From contig NZ_JAHSTV010000001.1 of NCBI RefSeq assembly GCF_019145235.1, positions 1 through 64,000 on the forward strand: 64,000 bases of DNA, given 5' to 3'. This stretch comes from Pseudomonas farris (GTDB lineage Bacteria > Pseudomonadota > Gammaproteobacteria > Pseudomonadales > Pseudomonadaceae). Below are positions 26,101-34,434 of the stretch, piece by piece. Each line of letters starts with the position of its first letter. Positions within the stretch are counted from its first letter, which is position 1. The position numbers were made by a program, and so were the translations under genes. The notes under the pieces are model-generated. The model ran no database searches, was not told where the DNA came from, and worked only from the letters and a program-made list of their open reading frames with translations.

Positions 26101-27179
26101 TTGAAAAACTTGTCGATATCGCCACTAGCCGGGGTGAGACGAGCCAATTTGAGAAACTGGATACCGCGACGATAGCAGAAGCCGGGGTACTGGACATCAG
26201 CTTCTATACCCCTGCAAAAGTGGCACTGGAAGATGAGGCATCGGCGATCCGTCGTTACGTTCGCTCATGGAGCCGCGGTGTACTCCGTCGCAAACCGTTT
26301 CCTGGGTTTGATCCAAGCCTCTATCAAGAGCTCAACGCAGATGCTGTGGGTCAGCACGATCCACTTGCCCATTTCCTTCGGGCAGGTCGGCCGCAGGGCC
26401 CATGGAACTCGAACAAACTCGACTGGGCAAAACCGCACCAGACGTCAGAAGCGCACAAGGCACTTCTATTCGTCAGCATCGAGTTGCCAGAGCAACTCCT
26501 GAATGTTCTTGATCAGATCATGGTATCCGGCATTGATGTGACGGTGATCGTCCAGACAAACGACGAATCCACTCGACTTGCCCTGCAAAACGCCCTGAGC
26601 AAAGATCGCAATCTGCCCCTCGACATACAGGTATGCGAACGAGGGACGCTGTCTGCATTATTGAGTCATCTGACGACTGCTGACTATCAGGAATTCGACC
26701 TGATCGGGCACCTCGATCTGCAAGCAGAACCTGTTGATTCGGAGTTCACGAGCCAGGTTGCCTATCACCGCTACCTAATTGAAAACATGATCGATGGCGA
26801 GCATCTGGCGCTGAGAACCATCGCCAACCACCTGACCGAACGCAATAGCGTTTCCCCGATCGGGCTTGTGTTCCCTGAAGATCCGACGATCAGCCACTTA
26901 TCCCAAGACTCTGCACTGGTCAACAATCTTTGCAAAGCTATTGGATTGCAGCCGCCCCGGCATGAACACCTGCCCTACCCGATAAATGGCGTATTCTGGA
27001 GCGTCCCTGCAACATTATCGCCACTCGTCAACGAGTTACCGCGCCTGAAATCGGCCATCAAGGAAATGCACCTTTCCCCATTGGTCGAAGATCGAATTCT
27101 GGCGCGCATGTTGCCGCTGGCCTGCGCCAGCAAAGAAATGCTCATAAACACAACTGTCGTTGCTGGCGTCACTTATTAA
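23172..27179 (+). CDS. sulfotransferase - coiled coil - glycosyltransferase fusion protein (predicted capping/chain-length enzyme)
   Basis: A 1335-aa multidomain protein. Residues 5-220 are a P-loop sulfotransferase: the PAPS 5'-phosphosulfate loop is GMHRSGTSALTR (11-22) and the 3'-phosphate site ALRNPLNVAAS (144-154). Residues about 285-445 form a long coiled coil that includes tandem 14-residue units (332-398). Two FYL..YPD repeats follow (about 478-506 and 565-600). Next is a GT4-type glycosyltransferase (about 608-990) with VSHEASRTGAPILSL, RKGVDIFIECA and SSRLDPLPNVAIDAM. Residues about 1095-1335 are an RgpF-like domain that has lost the NKGRD and HTKK motifs kept in the next gene. It starts at ATG 23172, 4 bp after wzt. 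Sulfation of a glycan end and chain-length control are inferred from order and architecture, not shown. Confidence 0.85.
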   Translation: MNTKKIIIVLGMHRSGTSALTRGLSTLGVALGDALHPPGPDNPTGFWEDSDVIAINNQILGLLGSAHDRMGVIDANVFDLPGIQQIYQTAKELVEQKTASTSIWGMKDPRITRLLPFWKKLLNELGFKVGYVIALRNPLNVAASLTARNQLAPVKSYVLWLEHMLQAVASTQSENRLVVGYDNLLSDPYKQLQRISAALDLCTPTQEQFDVYADEFLDKGLRHGQHNDDELFNSNIEPAILAQTYQLLRECALDELNINSAEFVQQLDPLMSALRRMLPMLQLVSQAEAATVAANEGIVARDRHIEALNVHINSLSSELEELKASETRQATRDIALNASEAEQRARFTALQIEQTSRYITLAASKAEQASLNSALENSLIEQTARNVALKSELEERQSALDLVIAQKQALDQQTSHLTLSLSAAQNSLLTASEQINTLSNTWATFFVSRTWRSLRFFGKDTGKPVIMLPNGSQFDDCFYLSHYPDVAASGMSAREHFLGAGLREGRAASAELVARPLSEVHRSPVVKESEAPIEPASPVALPEVFEADASDKGMVFDVTFYLAMYPDIANCGMDPQQHFLMHGQHEGRIGSVPTITLSRSIDAQDNSKQTVLLVSHEASRTGAPILSLNIAQQLTERFNVVALLLGPGSLTDAFVDAGAIVAGPLDRNNPVGTSWAVAEFLDKYRIDFAIVNSLESNLALKPLADRYIPSVSLIHEFAVYTRPRSAIQNALLWASQTVFSSDVTLDSAVQVLPQLNDCSIPVLAQGKSIVPAEARDEAQVDAERLRLQHAIRPQDQDADTIIILGAGRVQVRKGVDIFIECATRVINSPIGHKCRFVWIGDNYNPETDIAYSVYLYDQIQRSGIAEQFTIISETAQIEEVYAMSDMLLLSSRLDPLPNVAIDAMVRGLPVLCFDRTTGIADILKRNDLETDCIAPYLDTGSMADKIIRLASSDSARANVGAQVKAIAAREFNMANYVEKLVDIATSRGETSQFEKLDTATIAEAGVLDISFYTPAKVALEDEASAIRRYVRSWSRGVLRRKPFPGFDPSLYQELNADAVGQHDPLAHFLRAGRPQGPWNSNKLDWAKPHQTSEAHKALLFVSIELPEQLLNVLDQIMVSGIDVTVIVQTNDESTRLALQNALSKDRNLPLDIQVCERGTLSALLSHLTTADYQEFDLIGHLDLQAEPVDSEFTSQVAYHRYLIENMIDGEHLALRTIANHLTERNSVSPIGLVFPEDPTISHLSQDSALVNNLCKAIGLQPPRHEHLPYPINGVFWSVPATLSPLVNELPRLKSAIKEMHLSPLVEDRILARMLPLACASKEMLINTTVVAGVTY
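24123..24365 (+). repeat. tandem 14-residue coiled-coil repeats within the sulfotransferase-glycosyltransferase gene
   Basis: Residues 332-398 form five units with the pattern R-x-x-A-L-x-x-S-x-x-E-Q-x-x: RDIALNASEAEQRA, RFTALQIEQTS, RYITLAASKAEQAS, LNSALENSLIEQTA and RNVALKSELEERQS. A weaker unit (ELEELKASETRQAT, about 318-331) precedes them. Four units are 14 residues (two heptads) and the second is 11. The regular spacing suggests growth by duplication of a 42-bp unit, which would change the length of the rod in steps. Confidence 0.75.
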
Positions 27180-27197
27180 CTTAATGCAGTCGATTGG

Positions 27198-29657
27198 ATG
27201 AACGAGTTGAAGAACAAGATGCGTAATAAAGGCCGCCAGGTGAAGCAATTGGCACTAGGGATTGCCCAAGGCCTCTATGCGCGAGCCTATATCAAAGCCA
27301 AGGGAGACTCCCTCGGCTTTGACCCGGTTTTTTACCTTAACCAGTATCCGGACATTAAAAACTCTGGCACCGACCCTTTCAGCCACTACGTTTTTCATGG
27401 TCGCAAAGAAGGACGTGTCGGTCATTCCCCGGTACTGAGCCAGAGCAGCTTCGAACTTGCGGAGCTTGATCCTTCACGGGATACCGTGATTGTTGTCAGC
27501 CATGAAGCCTCCAGGACTGGGGCGCCGATTCTGAGCCTGAATCTGATCATGATGCTCAAACGTCATTACAATGTTATTGCAATGGTGTTGGGTGGTGGCG
27601 AATTGACAGATGAGTTCAAGAACTCCGGCGCCGTGTTTATTGATTGCGCAGGGCTGCGGTTCAACCCCGATCACGCACGCGTGCTGATCGATAAAATCTG
27701 CAGCCTCAACAAAATCAAGTTTGCGTTGATCAACAGCGTCGAATCCCGTGTCGTGTTGCAAGGGTTGGCGGCCAACTTCGTTCCGACGATCAGTTTGCTT
27801 CATGAGTTTTCCGCCTACACCCGCCCAAAAACAGCCTTTATGGAAACCATGTTCTGGTCAACACGCACCGTGTTTTCTTCCTCGGTGATTCACCAGAGTG
27901 CCGTGCGGGACTTTCCGAATCTGGCCAACTATCCGGTGCATATCCTTCCCCAAGGACGTTGCGACGTTACATTCGCCGACGTGGACGAAGAGAAAGTTGT
28001 ACTGGAAGAAGTGCGGCTCAGAAACATATTTAAAGCGCTGAAGAAGGGAAATAAACGAATCGTTCTTGGCGCTGGATTGATTCAATTGCGCAAGGGTGTG
28101 GATCTTTTCATTGACTGCGCTGCCCGCGTCCTTGAAAACGGTGAAATGGACGGCTTGCACTTCGTCTGGGTCGGTAAAGGCTATGACCCGGAGAATGACG
28201 TGCAGTACTCGGCGTATCTCCACGATCAGATGCTGCGTGCAGACCTTCAAGATCACATTACCTTCATTCCTGAAACTTCGGCGATTCATGTGGTTTACGA
28301 TGAGTCCTCGGCAGTTTTGATCACCTCGCGCCTGGATCCGTTGCCGAACGTGGCCATTGATGCGATGAGCCTGGGACTTCCGGTGCTTTGCTTCGATAAA
28401 ACCACCGGCATCGCTGACTTCCTTGATGGCTGCGGCCTTCGAGAGGCTTGTGTAGCACGCTATCTGCACGTCCCGGACATGGCGCAGAAGCTGAGTGCTC
28501 TGATGGCCGACGAGGCAACCGTTTCGGCCATCGGTGAGACGCTCAAGTCGGCATCAGCGCGTCAATTCACCATGCAGACCTACGTGGATGGCCTGGAATC
28601 CATCGCGAAGGAAGCGATTGCCCAGACAGCCCAGGAAAAGCTCGATTACACCACCATCGAGCAAGCGGACGTCTACAGAGGCGACTTCATCCCCCGTTAT
28701 CACAGAACGATTTCCGACTTCGACACCTTGCGTATGCATGGCCGGTCCTGGGCCAGCAACATCAAGGAGCGGAGACTGTTTCCGGGCTTCCATCCCGCAG
28801 TTTTCGCTGAGCAATCCGACGACTACAAGGCTGGCCAGAATCCGCTCGCCTGCTATCTGCGGGCCGGAAAACCTGAAGGCCCGTGGATTCATGAAGTACT
28901 GACCCCGTCCTCCCCCGTCAGTGCTGATGTTGAACGCGGCCGGATTGCACTGCATATTCATGTCTTCTACGCTGACCTGTTCGAACAGATCCTCGATTGC
29001 CTGTCCGTCAACAAGGTGCGCCCTGACTTGTTCCTGAGCGCCCCGAACGAACAGGTCAAGGCGGAACTGGAGGCAATGACTCCCAAGTACTCCGGCAACG
29101 TGGTCGCAATCGAAGTGGTGCCGAACAAAGGCCGCGACATTGGCCCTTTCCTGAGCGCATTCAACCGACGCCACCTGCGTGAATACGACATCATCGGCCA
29201 TCTGCACACCAAGAAAAGCAAGGATCAGAGCAATCCGGAGGTTGGTAGCATCTGGTACGATTTCCTGATCGAAAACCTGTTGGGACGAACCAACCCGATG
29301 GCCGATGTCATCACTTCCAGATTGCTAAGTGATTCGCGCATGGGCATGGTGTTCGCTGATGATCCGCATATTGTCTGCTGGGGTAAAAATCGTCCCTACG
29401 CCGAAGCGCTCCAAGAGCGCCTTGGCCTGAATCCATTGCCGGAAAACATCATATTCCCGGTTGGGACCATGTTCTGGGCGCGGACCGAAAGCCTTCGCTC
29501 GCTGGACGCGTTGGAGCTAACTTGGTCAGACTATCCCGATGAGCCACTGCCGTACGACGGCAGCATGCTGCATGCGCTGGAGCGTTTGTTCCCCCTCATC
29601 GTGCAAAGCAATGGCTATGACATCGCTTTGACCAATGTTAAAAGCATTACGAGATAA
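27198..29657 (+). CDS. GT4 glycosyltransferase fused to RgpF-like rhamnan synthesis domain
   Basis: An 819-aa protein, paralogous over its whole length to the C-terminal ~730 residues of the preceding gene. It has one FYLNQYPDIKNSG repeat (about 45), then a GT4 domain (about 95-470) with VSHEASRTGAPILSLNL, RKGVDLFIDCAARVL and TSRLDPLPNVAIDAMSLG. An RgpF domain (about 585-819) follows with IEVVPNKGRDIGPFL (about 638-652), GHLHTKKSKD (about 667-676) and a C-terminal FWARTESL segment. RgpF-type domains occur in rhamnose-polymer synthases, which fits the rml genes in this locus. Both catalytic-looking halves are intact, so it is the likely processive or bifunctional polymerase. It starts 18 bp after the preceding stop and ends 1 bp before the epimerase start. 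Confidence 0.88.
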   Translation: MNELKNKMRNKGRQVKQLALGIAQGLYARAYIKAKGDSLGFDPVFYLNQYPDIKNSGTDPFSHYVFHGRKEGRVGHSPVLSQSSFELAELDPSRDTVIVVSHEASRTGAPILSLNLIMMLKRHYNVIAMVLGGGELTDEFKNSGAVFIDCAGLRFNPDHARVLIDKICSLNKIKFALINSVESRVVLQGLAANFVPTISLLHEFSAYTRPKTAFMETMFWSTRTVFSSSVIHQSAVRDFPNLANYPVHILPQGRCDVTFADVDEEKVVLEEVRLRNIFKALKKGNKRIVLGAGLIQLRKGVDLFIDCAARVLENGEMDGLHFVWVGKGYDPENDVQYSAYLHDQMLRADLQDHITFIPETSAIHVVYDESSAVLITSRLDPLPNVAIDAMSLGLPVLCFDKTTGIADFLDGCGLREACVARYLHVPDMAQKLSALMADEATVSAIGETLKSASARQFTMQTYVDGLESIAKEAIAQTAQEKLDYTTIEQADVYRGDFIPRYHRTISDFDTLRMHGRSWASNIKERRLFPGFHPAVFAEQSDDYKAGQNPLACYLRAGKPEGPWIHEVLTPSSPVSADVERGRIALHIHVFYADLFEQILDCLSVNKVRPDLFLSAPNEQVKAELEAMTPKYSGNVVAIEVVPNKGRDIGPFLSAFNRRHLREYDIIGHLHTKKSKDQSNPEVGSIWYDFLIENLLGRTNPMADVITSRLLSDSRMGMVFADDPHIVCWGKNRPYAEALQERLGLNPLPENIIFPVGTMFWARTESLRSLDALELTWSDYPDEPLPYDGSMLHALERLFPLIVQSNGYDIALTNVKSITR

Positions 29658-29658
29658 C

Positions 29659-30591
29659 ATGAAAATATTAATCTTTGGTGGTGGTGGTTTCATTGGCTCG
29701 GCGATTGCCGACCGTCTGCTGGCTGATGGTCATTCACTGCGCATCTTCGAACGACCGAGGGTTGAGCCCTATCGAAAATTCGAATCGACCGAGTCCGTGG
29801 AATGGGTGACCGGCGACCTGATGAGCAAACATGACGTCAGTGAAGCCGTGGATGGAATGGACGCGGTTCTGCACCTGGTTTCCACTACGCTGCCGAAGAC
29901 ATCGAACGACGATCCGATTTATGACGTTCAGACCAACCTGGTCGCAACCCTGCAGATGCTCAACGCAATGGTTGAAAAGCACGTCTCGCGTATTGTGTTC
30001 ATTTCCTCTGGAGGCACGGTATATGGGGCTCCGACCTATCTGCCGGTCGATGAGACGCATCCTACCGACCCTCAGGTTTCGTATGGCATCACTAAACTGG
30101 CCATCGAAAAATACATATTGATGTACCAACACCTGCACGGTATCAAGGCGACCGTGCTCCGGGTGACCAATCCCTATGGCGAGCGACAACGTGTCGAAAC
30201 CGCTCAAGGCGCAGTTGGAGTGTTCCTGAGCCGTGCGCTTAAAAACGAGTCTATCCAGATCTGGGGTGATGGCAGTGTGACCCGCGACTATGTCTATGTT
30301 TCGGATGTCGCTGAAGCCTTCGCCTTGTCTCTGAAGTATGAAGGTCCTTATAGCGTCTTCAACATCAGCTCCGGCACTGGTGTCAGCATTAACGAGCTGA
30401 TTGAGCGAATCGAGACTGTGATCGACGGAAAGATTGCCAAAGAATACCTTCCAGGCCGGCCTTACGATGTTCCTGTGAGTGTACTGAATAATACATTGGC
30501 CGCCAGAGAGTTGAACTGGACACCCAAGGTCCGCCTGGATGACGGGTTGAAGCTGACCACTGCCTGGATGAAGAGAACAATGGGCAAATGA
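29659..30591 (+). CDS. NAD-dependent sugar epimerase/dehydratase
   Basis: A 310-aa extended SDR. The N-terminal FGGGGFIGSAIADRLL is the NAD-binding loop; the catalytic Ser/Thr lies in VFISSGGTVYG and the Tyr-Lys pair in SYGITKLAIEKY (about 140-151). RVTNPYGERQ and the C-terminal DDGLKLTTAWM are typical of the GalE/WbpP/RmlB group. It should act on a nucleotide sugar; 4-epimerase of a UDP-hexose is the simplest guess, but substrate cannot be fixed. ATG 29659 lies 1 bp after the preceding stop and is preferred to 29635. The end overlaps the next GT by 4 bp. Confidence 0.85.
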   Translation: MKILIFGGGGFIGSAIADRLLADGHSLRIFERPRVEPYRKFESTESVEWVTGDLMSKHDVSEAVDGMDAVLHLVSTTLPKTSNDDPIYDVQTNLVATLQMLNAMVEKHVSRIVFISSGGTVYGAPTYLPVDETHPTDPQVSYGITKLAIEKYILMYQHLHGIKATVLRVTNPYGERQRVETAQGAVGVFLSRALKNESIQIWGDGSVTRDYVYVSDVAEAFALSLKYEGPYSVFNISSGTGVSINELIERIETVIDGKIAKEYLPGRPYDVPVSVLNNTLAARELNWTPKVRLDDGLKLTTAWMKRTMGK

Positions 30592-31574
30592 TGGACGCTT
30601 CCGTTATTAAAGTGTCGGTAGTTATCCCCACAAAAAATGGCGGAAGCCGCTTCAAGTCAGTTTTGAGTGCCGTTCTGAAGCAGCAGACAGAATGGCCCTT
30701 CGAAGTCATTGTCATTGACTCCGGATCGAGTGATGAAACCTTGGCAATTGCCCGTGCAAACCCAACGGTGCGCATCATTGAGGTCGAACCTGCAGACTTT
30801 CAGCATGGACGTACGCGTAACGTAGCGATCCAAAGCGCGAAAGGGGAATACATCGCCATGATCACTCAGGATGCGCAGCCGGTTGCAAATACCTGGTTGC
30901 GTACTCTCGTCGCTGAAATTGAGGCTGATGAACAAATTGCCGGCGTGTTTGGCAAGCATGTTGCCTACGACGATGCCTCTCTTTTTACCCGCGAGGAGTT
31001 GGTACAGCATTTCGCGGGCTTTGAAATGCAACCCATGGCACAAATGACGGACCCGGAGCGCTACCGGCGCGATGCCGGTTACCAACAGTTCCTTTATTTT
31101 TTTTCCGATAACAATGCACTAATCCGGCGTTCGGTTTGGAAACACTATCCTTATCCGGAAGTGGATTTCTCCGAAGATCAGGCGTGGGCACGTATCGTCA
31201 TCGAGGCCGGTTTCAAGAAGGCCTACAGTCACGATGCAACTGTTTATCACTCTCACAATTACGGTCTTTGGGAGCGTTTCCAGCGAAGTTTTGATGAAAG
31301 TATGGCCTTGGAAGATCTCTTTCATTACGACCATCCCAAGGGATTCATTGTTTTGCTGAGAAGCTGGGTCGGCCTGACGCTGCGGGATTTCAAGTTAATA
31401 CGTCAGCATCTGCCCAATGATGGCTGGAAGTTGATACTGCCGGCGATAAGAATGCCAATCGACAACTTTATGCGGGTATCAGGCAGTTGGCTGGGAGTCC
31501 GGGGGGGATTCAATTGTCCAGCGCTGATAGCGTTTTGTTCTCGTGATAAAAAACTTAAACGGGTGAAACGTTAA
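30588..31574 (+). CDS. family 2 glycosyltransferase
   Basis: A 328-aa GT-A enzyme. KVSVVIPTKNGGSRFKSVLS (about 9-28), IDSGSSDETLAIA, the FQHGRTRNVAIQSAKGEYIAM stretch and the DXD equivalent ITQDAQP (about 92-98) are the donor-binding parts. EDQAWARIVIEAG holds the probable catalytic base. The pattern resembles rhamnosyltransferases such as RfbN/WbbL. ATGA overlap with the epimerase indicates coupled translation. The C-terminal third is basic and amphipathic, suggesting membrane association. Confidence 0.88.
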   Translation: MMDASVIKVSVVIPTKNGGSRFKSVLSAVLKQQTEWPFEVIVIDSGSSDETLAIARANPTVRIIEVEPADFQHGRTRNVAIQSAKGEYIAMITQDAQPVANTWLRTLVAEIEADEQIAGVFGKHVAYDDASLFTREELVQHFAGFEMQPMAQMTDPERYRRDAGYQQFLYFFSDNNALIRRSVWKHYPYPEVDFSEDQAWARIVIEAGFKKAYSHDATVYHSHNYGLWERFQRSFDESMALEDLFHYDHPKGFIVLLRSWVGLTLRDFKLIRQHLPNDGWKLILPAIRMPIDNFMRVSGSWLGVRGGFNCPALIAFCSRDKKLKRVKR

Positions 31575-31576
31575 CC

Positions 31577-32812
31577 GTGAATACTCATCTACTCGCAGCC
31601 CAATTAAAAAAATCACTGAACCATATCAAACAGGAAGGTTTCTCCTCTTTCTTCAACATACTGTCACGTCGTTTCAGAAGCTCCCGCTCGCTGTTCACCA
31701 AACCTGATGTTATGTATGCCTACCGATTCTTGAAGTTCACACCGACCGTTCAGCAGCCGGACAATGCCTTGAGCAACGGAGATAAAACCATCAATTGGTA
31801 TATCCCCCCTATAGGCAAAGGGTCCGGCGGACATCTTAATCTCTTCAGATTCATGCAGCACCTTGGACAACTAGGATTCACCAACCGAGTCATTATTGTC
31901 GAGGACGATAACGACGTACCAGCTGCGAAGATCAAATCGACGATATCGGACTGGTTCGGCATTGATAATGTGGACGTTTATTACATTGATGCGTCCATCC
32001 CCTCTGCAGCGGTGTCAATTGCAACATCATGGCAAACCGCGTATGCCGTGAACAACATTAGCGCAAAAACTCATAAGTGCTATTTTGTTCAGGATTACGA
32101 ACCCTGGTTCTATCCTGTCGGCACGGAGTACGCGCTGGCTGAGCAAACCTATCGGTTTGGCTTCCATGGGTTTACGGCTGGAAGCTGGCTATCCAGTCTG
32201 CTGAACCAACAGTTCGGCATGCAGGCGACTGCACTTGGTTTTTCATATGATAGAGCGCTGTACAAGCCTCATCCCACAGCTGATCGAGGGACTGCCAAGC
32301 GCGTCTTCTTTTATGTGCGGCCTCCAACAGCGCGAAGGGCTTTTGACCTTGGCGTATTGGTTCTGGCGGAGCTTGCCCAGCGAGTTCCGGATATGACAGT
32401 GGTGATGGCGGGATGGGACGTGCACCACTACACATTCCCATTTACCTGTGATCACGCTGGCCTGAAGAACCCCAACCAACTTGCGGAGCTGTACAGCTCT
32501 TGCGATGCAGCGCTGGTATTATCGCTAACGAACCTGTCGCTTTTACCTCTCGAGATCATGGCCTGTGGCGTACCGGTTGTCAGTAATCGCGCTGCATGCA
32601 CCGAATGGCTACTCAACGATGACATCGCAATGTTGACTGAACCTACAGTCAATACGTTGGCGGATGCACTGGAAAAGATCTTGCGCTCGCCAGAACTGGC
32701 ACAGCAAATTAAGGAAAACGCTTTCGCGTTTGCAGCATCAGCCTCGTGGTTGGAGGAAGGGGACAAAATGGCTCAAAGGCTTGAGGAGATTTTGTCCAGT
32801 CCGCAACCGTAA
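31577..32812 (+). CDS. WsaF-like rhamnosyltransferase
   Basis: A 411-aa GT-B glycosyltransferase. The stretches NWYIPPIGKGSGGHLNLFRF (about 73), QDYEPWFYPVGTEYALAEQT (about 174), FGFHGFTAGSWLSSLL, FYVRPPTARRAFDLG and SNRAACTEWLL match the WsaF family. Its founding member is a rhamnosyltransferase of S-layer glycan synthesis in Geobacillus. The only usable start is GTG at 31577, 3 bp after the previous stop. It is the last gene of the plus-strand block and is followed by the shared terminator. A role in adding dTDP-rhamnose is inferred from the family and from rmlBDA. Confidence 0.85.
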   Translation: MNTHLLAAQLKKSLNHIKQEGFSSFFNILSRRFRSSRSLFTKPDVMYAYRFLKFTPTVQQPDNALSNGDKTINWYIPPIGKGSGGHLNLFRFMQHLGQLGFTNRVIIVEDDNDVPAAKIKSTISDWFGIDNVDVYYIDASIPSAAVSIATSWQTAYAVNNISAKTHKCYFVQDYEPWFYPVGTEYALAEQTYRFGFHGFTAGSWLSSLLNQQFGMQATALGFSYDRALYKPHPTADRGTAKRVFFYVRPPTARRAFDLGVLVLAELAQRVPDMTVVMAGWDVHHYTFPFTCDHAGLKNPNQLAELYSSCDAALVLSLTNLSLLPLEIMACGVPVVSNRAACTEWLLNDDIAMLTEPTVNTLADALEKILRSPELAQQIKENAFAFAASASWLEEGDKMAQRLEEILSSPQP

Positions 32813-32860
32813 TATCCCGGCTGAACGCCTTGCGATTGAGACTTGGCCCGCCCCCCTCCC

Positions 32861-32896
32861 AAAAAAAATACCCGCACGACGATACGGGTATTTTTT
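32861..32896. terminator. bidirectional intrinsic terminator between convergent polysaccharide blocks
   Basis: AAAATACCCG at 32865-32874 pairs with CGGGTATTTT at 32885-32894 over a 10-base loop. There is an A run on one side and a T run on the other, so it works in both directions. It ends the plus-strand block and the acyltransferase gene. Confidence 0.92.
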
Positions 32897-32905
32897 ATCT
32901 TGGCT

Positions 32906-33982
32906 TTAAACCTCAGCAGATACTTCAGGCTGTACCCTTTTTGATCCTGCGCCCAGATAAGTTCGCAATCCTAACGCCGGCTTCTCAATGAGCTTCCAAG
33001 ACAAGTAAGCCAACGGGAGCACTATCAAGCTTGAATACAGCGCATTGGTATAAGCACTCTGCCCTGTTGTCCATACCAATTGCTGGATGGGCCACGCATA
33101 GATATAAACCCCATAAGAGATATCACCAAACTTATCCATATCAATATGAGGAAGGCGATAGACAACCATCAGCGCACTGTACACAACAGCCGGAATATAG
33201 AAGTAAGGATACCAGCCTGTACCAGAAAAATAAAACACCGCCAAAATTAAGCCCCCACATAGAGGCCAACTAAGAGGAATATAGTCACGATTAACCCAAA
33301 AAAGGCATCCTACAACAAAAAACAAAAGCGGCTCATGAAATTGAGCATTGCTTCCAAAAAGCGGAACCATAAGAAAATTAAGCTTGATCAACAGCAACGC
33401 TGAAAGCAGAGATATATTTGCTATCTCTCGGGAATTAAACAACCCCAAAAACCCCAGTATAAAAACTGCCATATAGCAGCGAAGTTCCGCCGGCAGTGTC
33501 CAGGTGGCGCCATTGGTCGAACCTGCAAATGGTCGATCTGAGAATACATACGGAAGGTTATAATTCCACTCCCAAAGTGTCGCATTCCATAGATTATTCC
33601 ATGGGGTACTCTGAAAATATTGAGTCAAACTAACGCTTGTTGCAATTGGACCAATAATAAAAATGGCGACAAGTGAATACACGATAACGGCTGGGTACAG
33701 ACGAAGGCAGCGGGAAATCACAAAATCTCTTAGACTTCTATTTGATATCGATGCAGTCACCAGAAAGCCACTAACCGCAAAAAAACCACCGACCGCTATA
33801 CTCCCGATCCACGCATGTGGAAGGATAAGCATAGTAATAGGATCGCTACCATTACCGCTAATGGGGAATGAGTGACCAAAAAGCACCGCAAAAGCAAGAA
33901 CAAACCTAAGAACAGTGAAGTTATTCTCTCTGATCCCATCAAACTCACCTAATCGATTAGTTCTTAAAAATTCTCTAAGCAT
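32906..33982 (-). CDS. acyltransferase 3 family membrane protein (OafA-like)
   Basis: A 358-aa integral membrane acyltransferase with about ten helices. The N-terminus has NNFTVLRFVLAFAVLFGHSF (about 20-39), in which Arg and the His of FGHS are the usual catalytic residues, then GGFFAVSGFLVTASISNRSL and RCLRLYPAVIVYSL. Members O-acetylate surface polysaccharides. The DNA is clearly more AT-rich than the rml or core genes, a sign of transfer. It is the last gene of the minus-strand block and is separated from the preceding membrane-protein gene by 633 bp containing insertion-sequence debris. Confidence 0.9.
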   Translation of the reverse strand: MLREFLRTNRLGEFDGIRENNFTVLRFVLAFAVLFGHSFPISGNGSDPITMLILPHAWIGSIAVGGFFAVSGFLVTASISNRSLRDFVISRCLRLYPAVIVYSLVAIFIIGPIATSVSLTQYFQSTPWNNLWNATLWEWNYNLPYVFSDRPFAGSTNGATWTLPAELRCYMAVFILGFLGLFNSREIANISLLSALLLIKLNFLMVPLFGSNAQFHEPLLFFVVGCLFWVNRDYIPLSWPLCGGLILAVFYFSGTGWYPYFYIPAVVYSALMVVYRLPHIDMDKFGDISYGVYIYAWPIQQLVWTTGQSAYTNALYSSLIVLPLAYLSWKLIEKPALGLRTYLGAGSKRVQPEVSAEV

Positions 33983-34175
33983 GAAACGTTCTCCGTAGCC
34001 GTTCCCATGAAATCAAAGTAAATCACTGCCTGGCCTTTTGATAACAAACTAAAAGTCGGTGGATTTTATGTGCTTTACAAAAAACACTCAAGGACGCATC
34101 GCTTCTGCCTATCACTATGAAAGAAAGATTTTATAGATACCGGATGATTGGGGCGTAAGCGCAATAGGAAGCTGA

Positions 34176-34358
34176 CTTCGAACCGATACGGCGCGAAAGC
34201 TTTTCTGGGAGCTACTCAAGTGCACAGATCCACAGCCTTATCGAGACCAACCCTATACGCGGCTACGCCACGTACTGGAGCAGCTGCCGCATGCACATTC
34301 GGAGGCTGACTACGAAGCGTTGTTACCGTGGAACTGCTCACCGAAAATGCCGCGGTAA
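34176..34358 (+). pseudogene. IS66-type transposase remnant (C-terminal fragment)
   Basis: A 60-codon open stretch ends ...RLRHVLEQLPHAHSEADYEA, then LLPWNCSPKMPR and stop. The LP.A....DYEALLPWN ending is the C-terminal signature of IS66-family transposases. A stop at 34173 cuts it off upstream and no more of the element is seen, so it is a scar. It sits in the 633-bp gap (33983-34615) whose first part, 33983-34170, is AT-rich and probably holds the acyltransferase promoter. Confidence 0.65.
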
Positions 34359-34434
34359 ACGGACAGCGCATCTAGCAGTAGATGTACTTCGTGGATCGCA
34401 TACCGAATTCTGCCCATCATTTCCATGCTGATCG

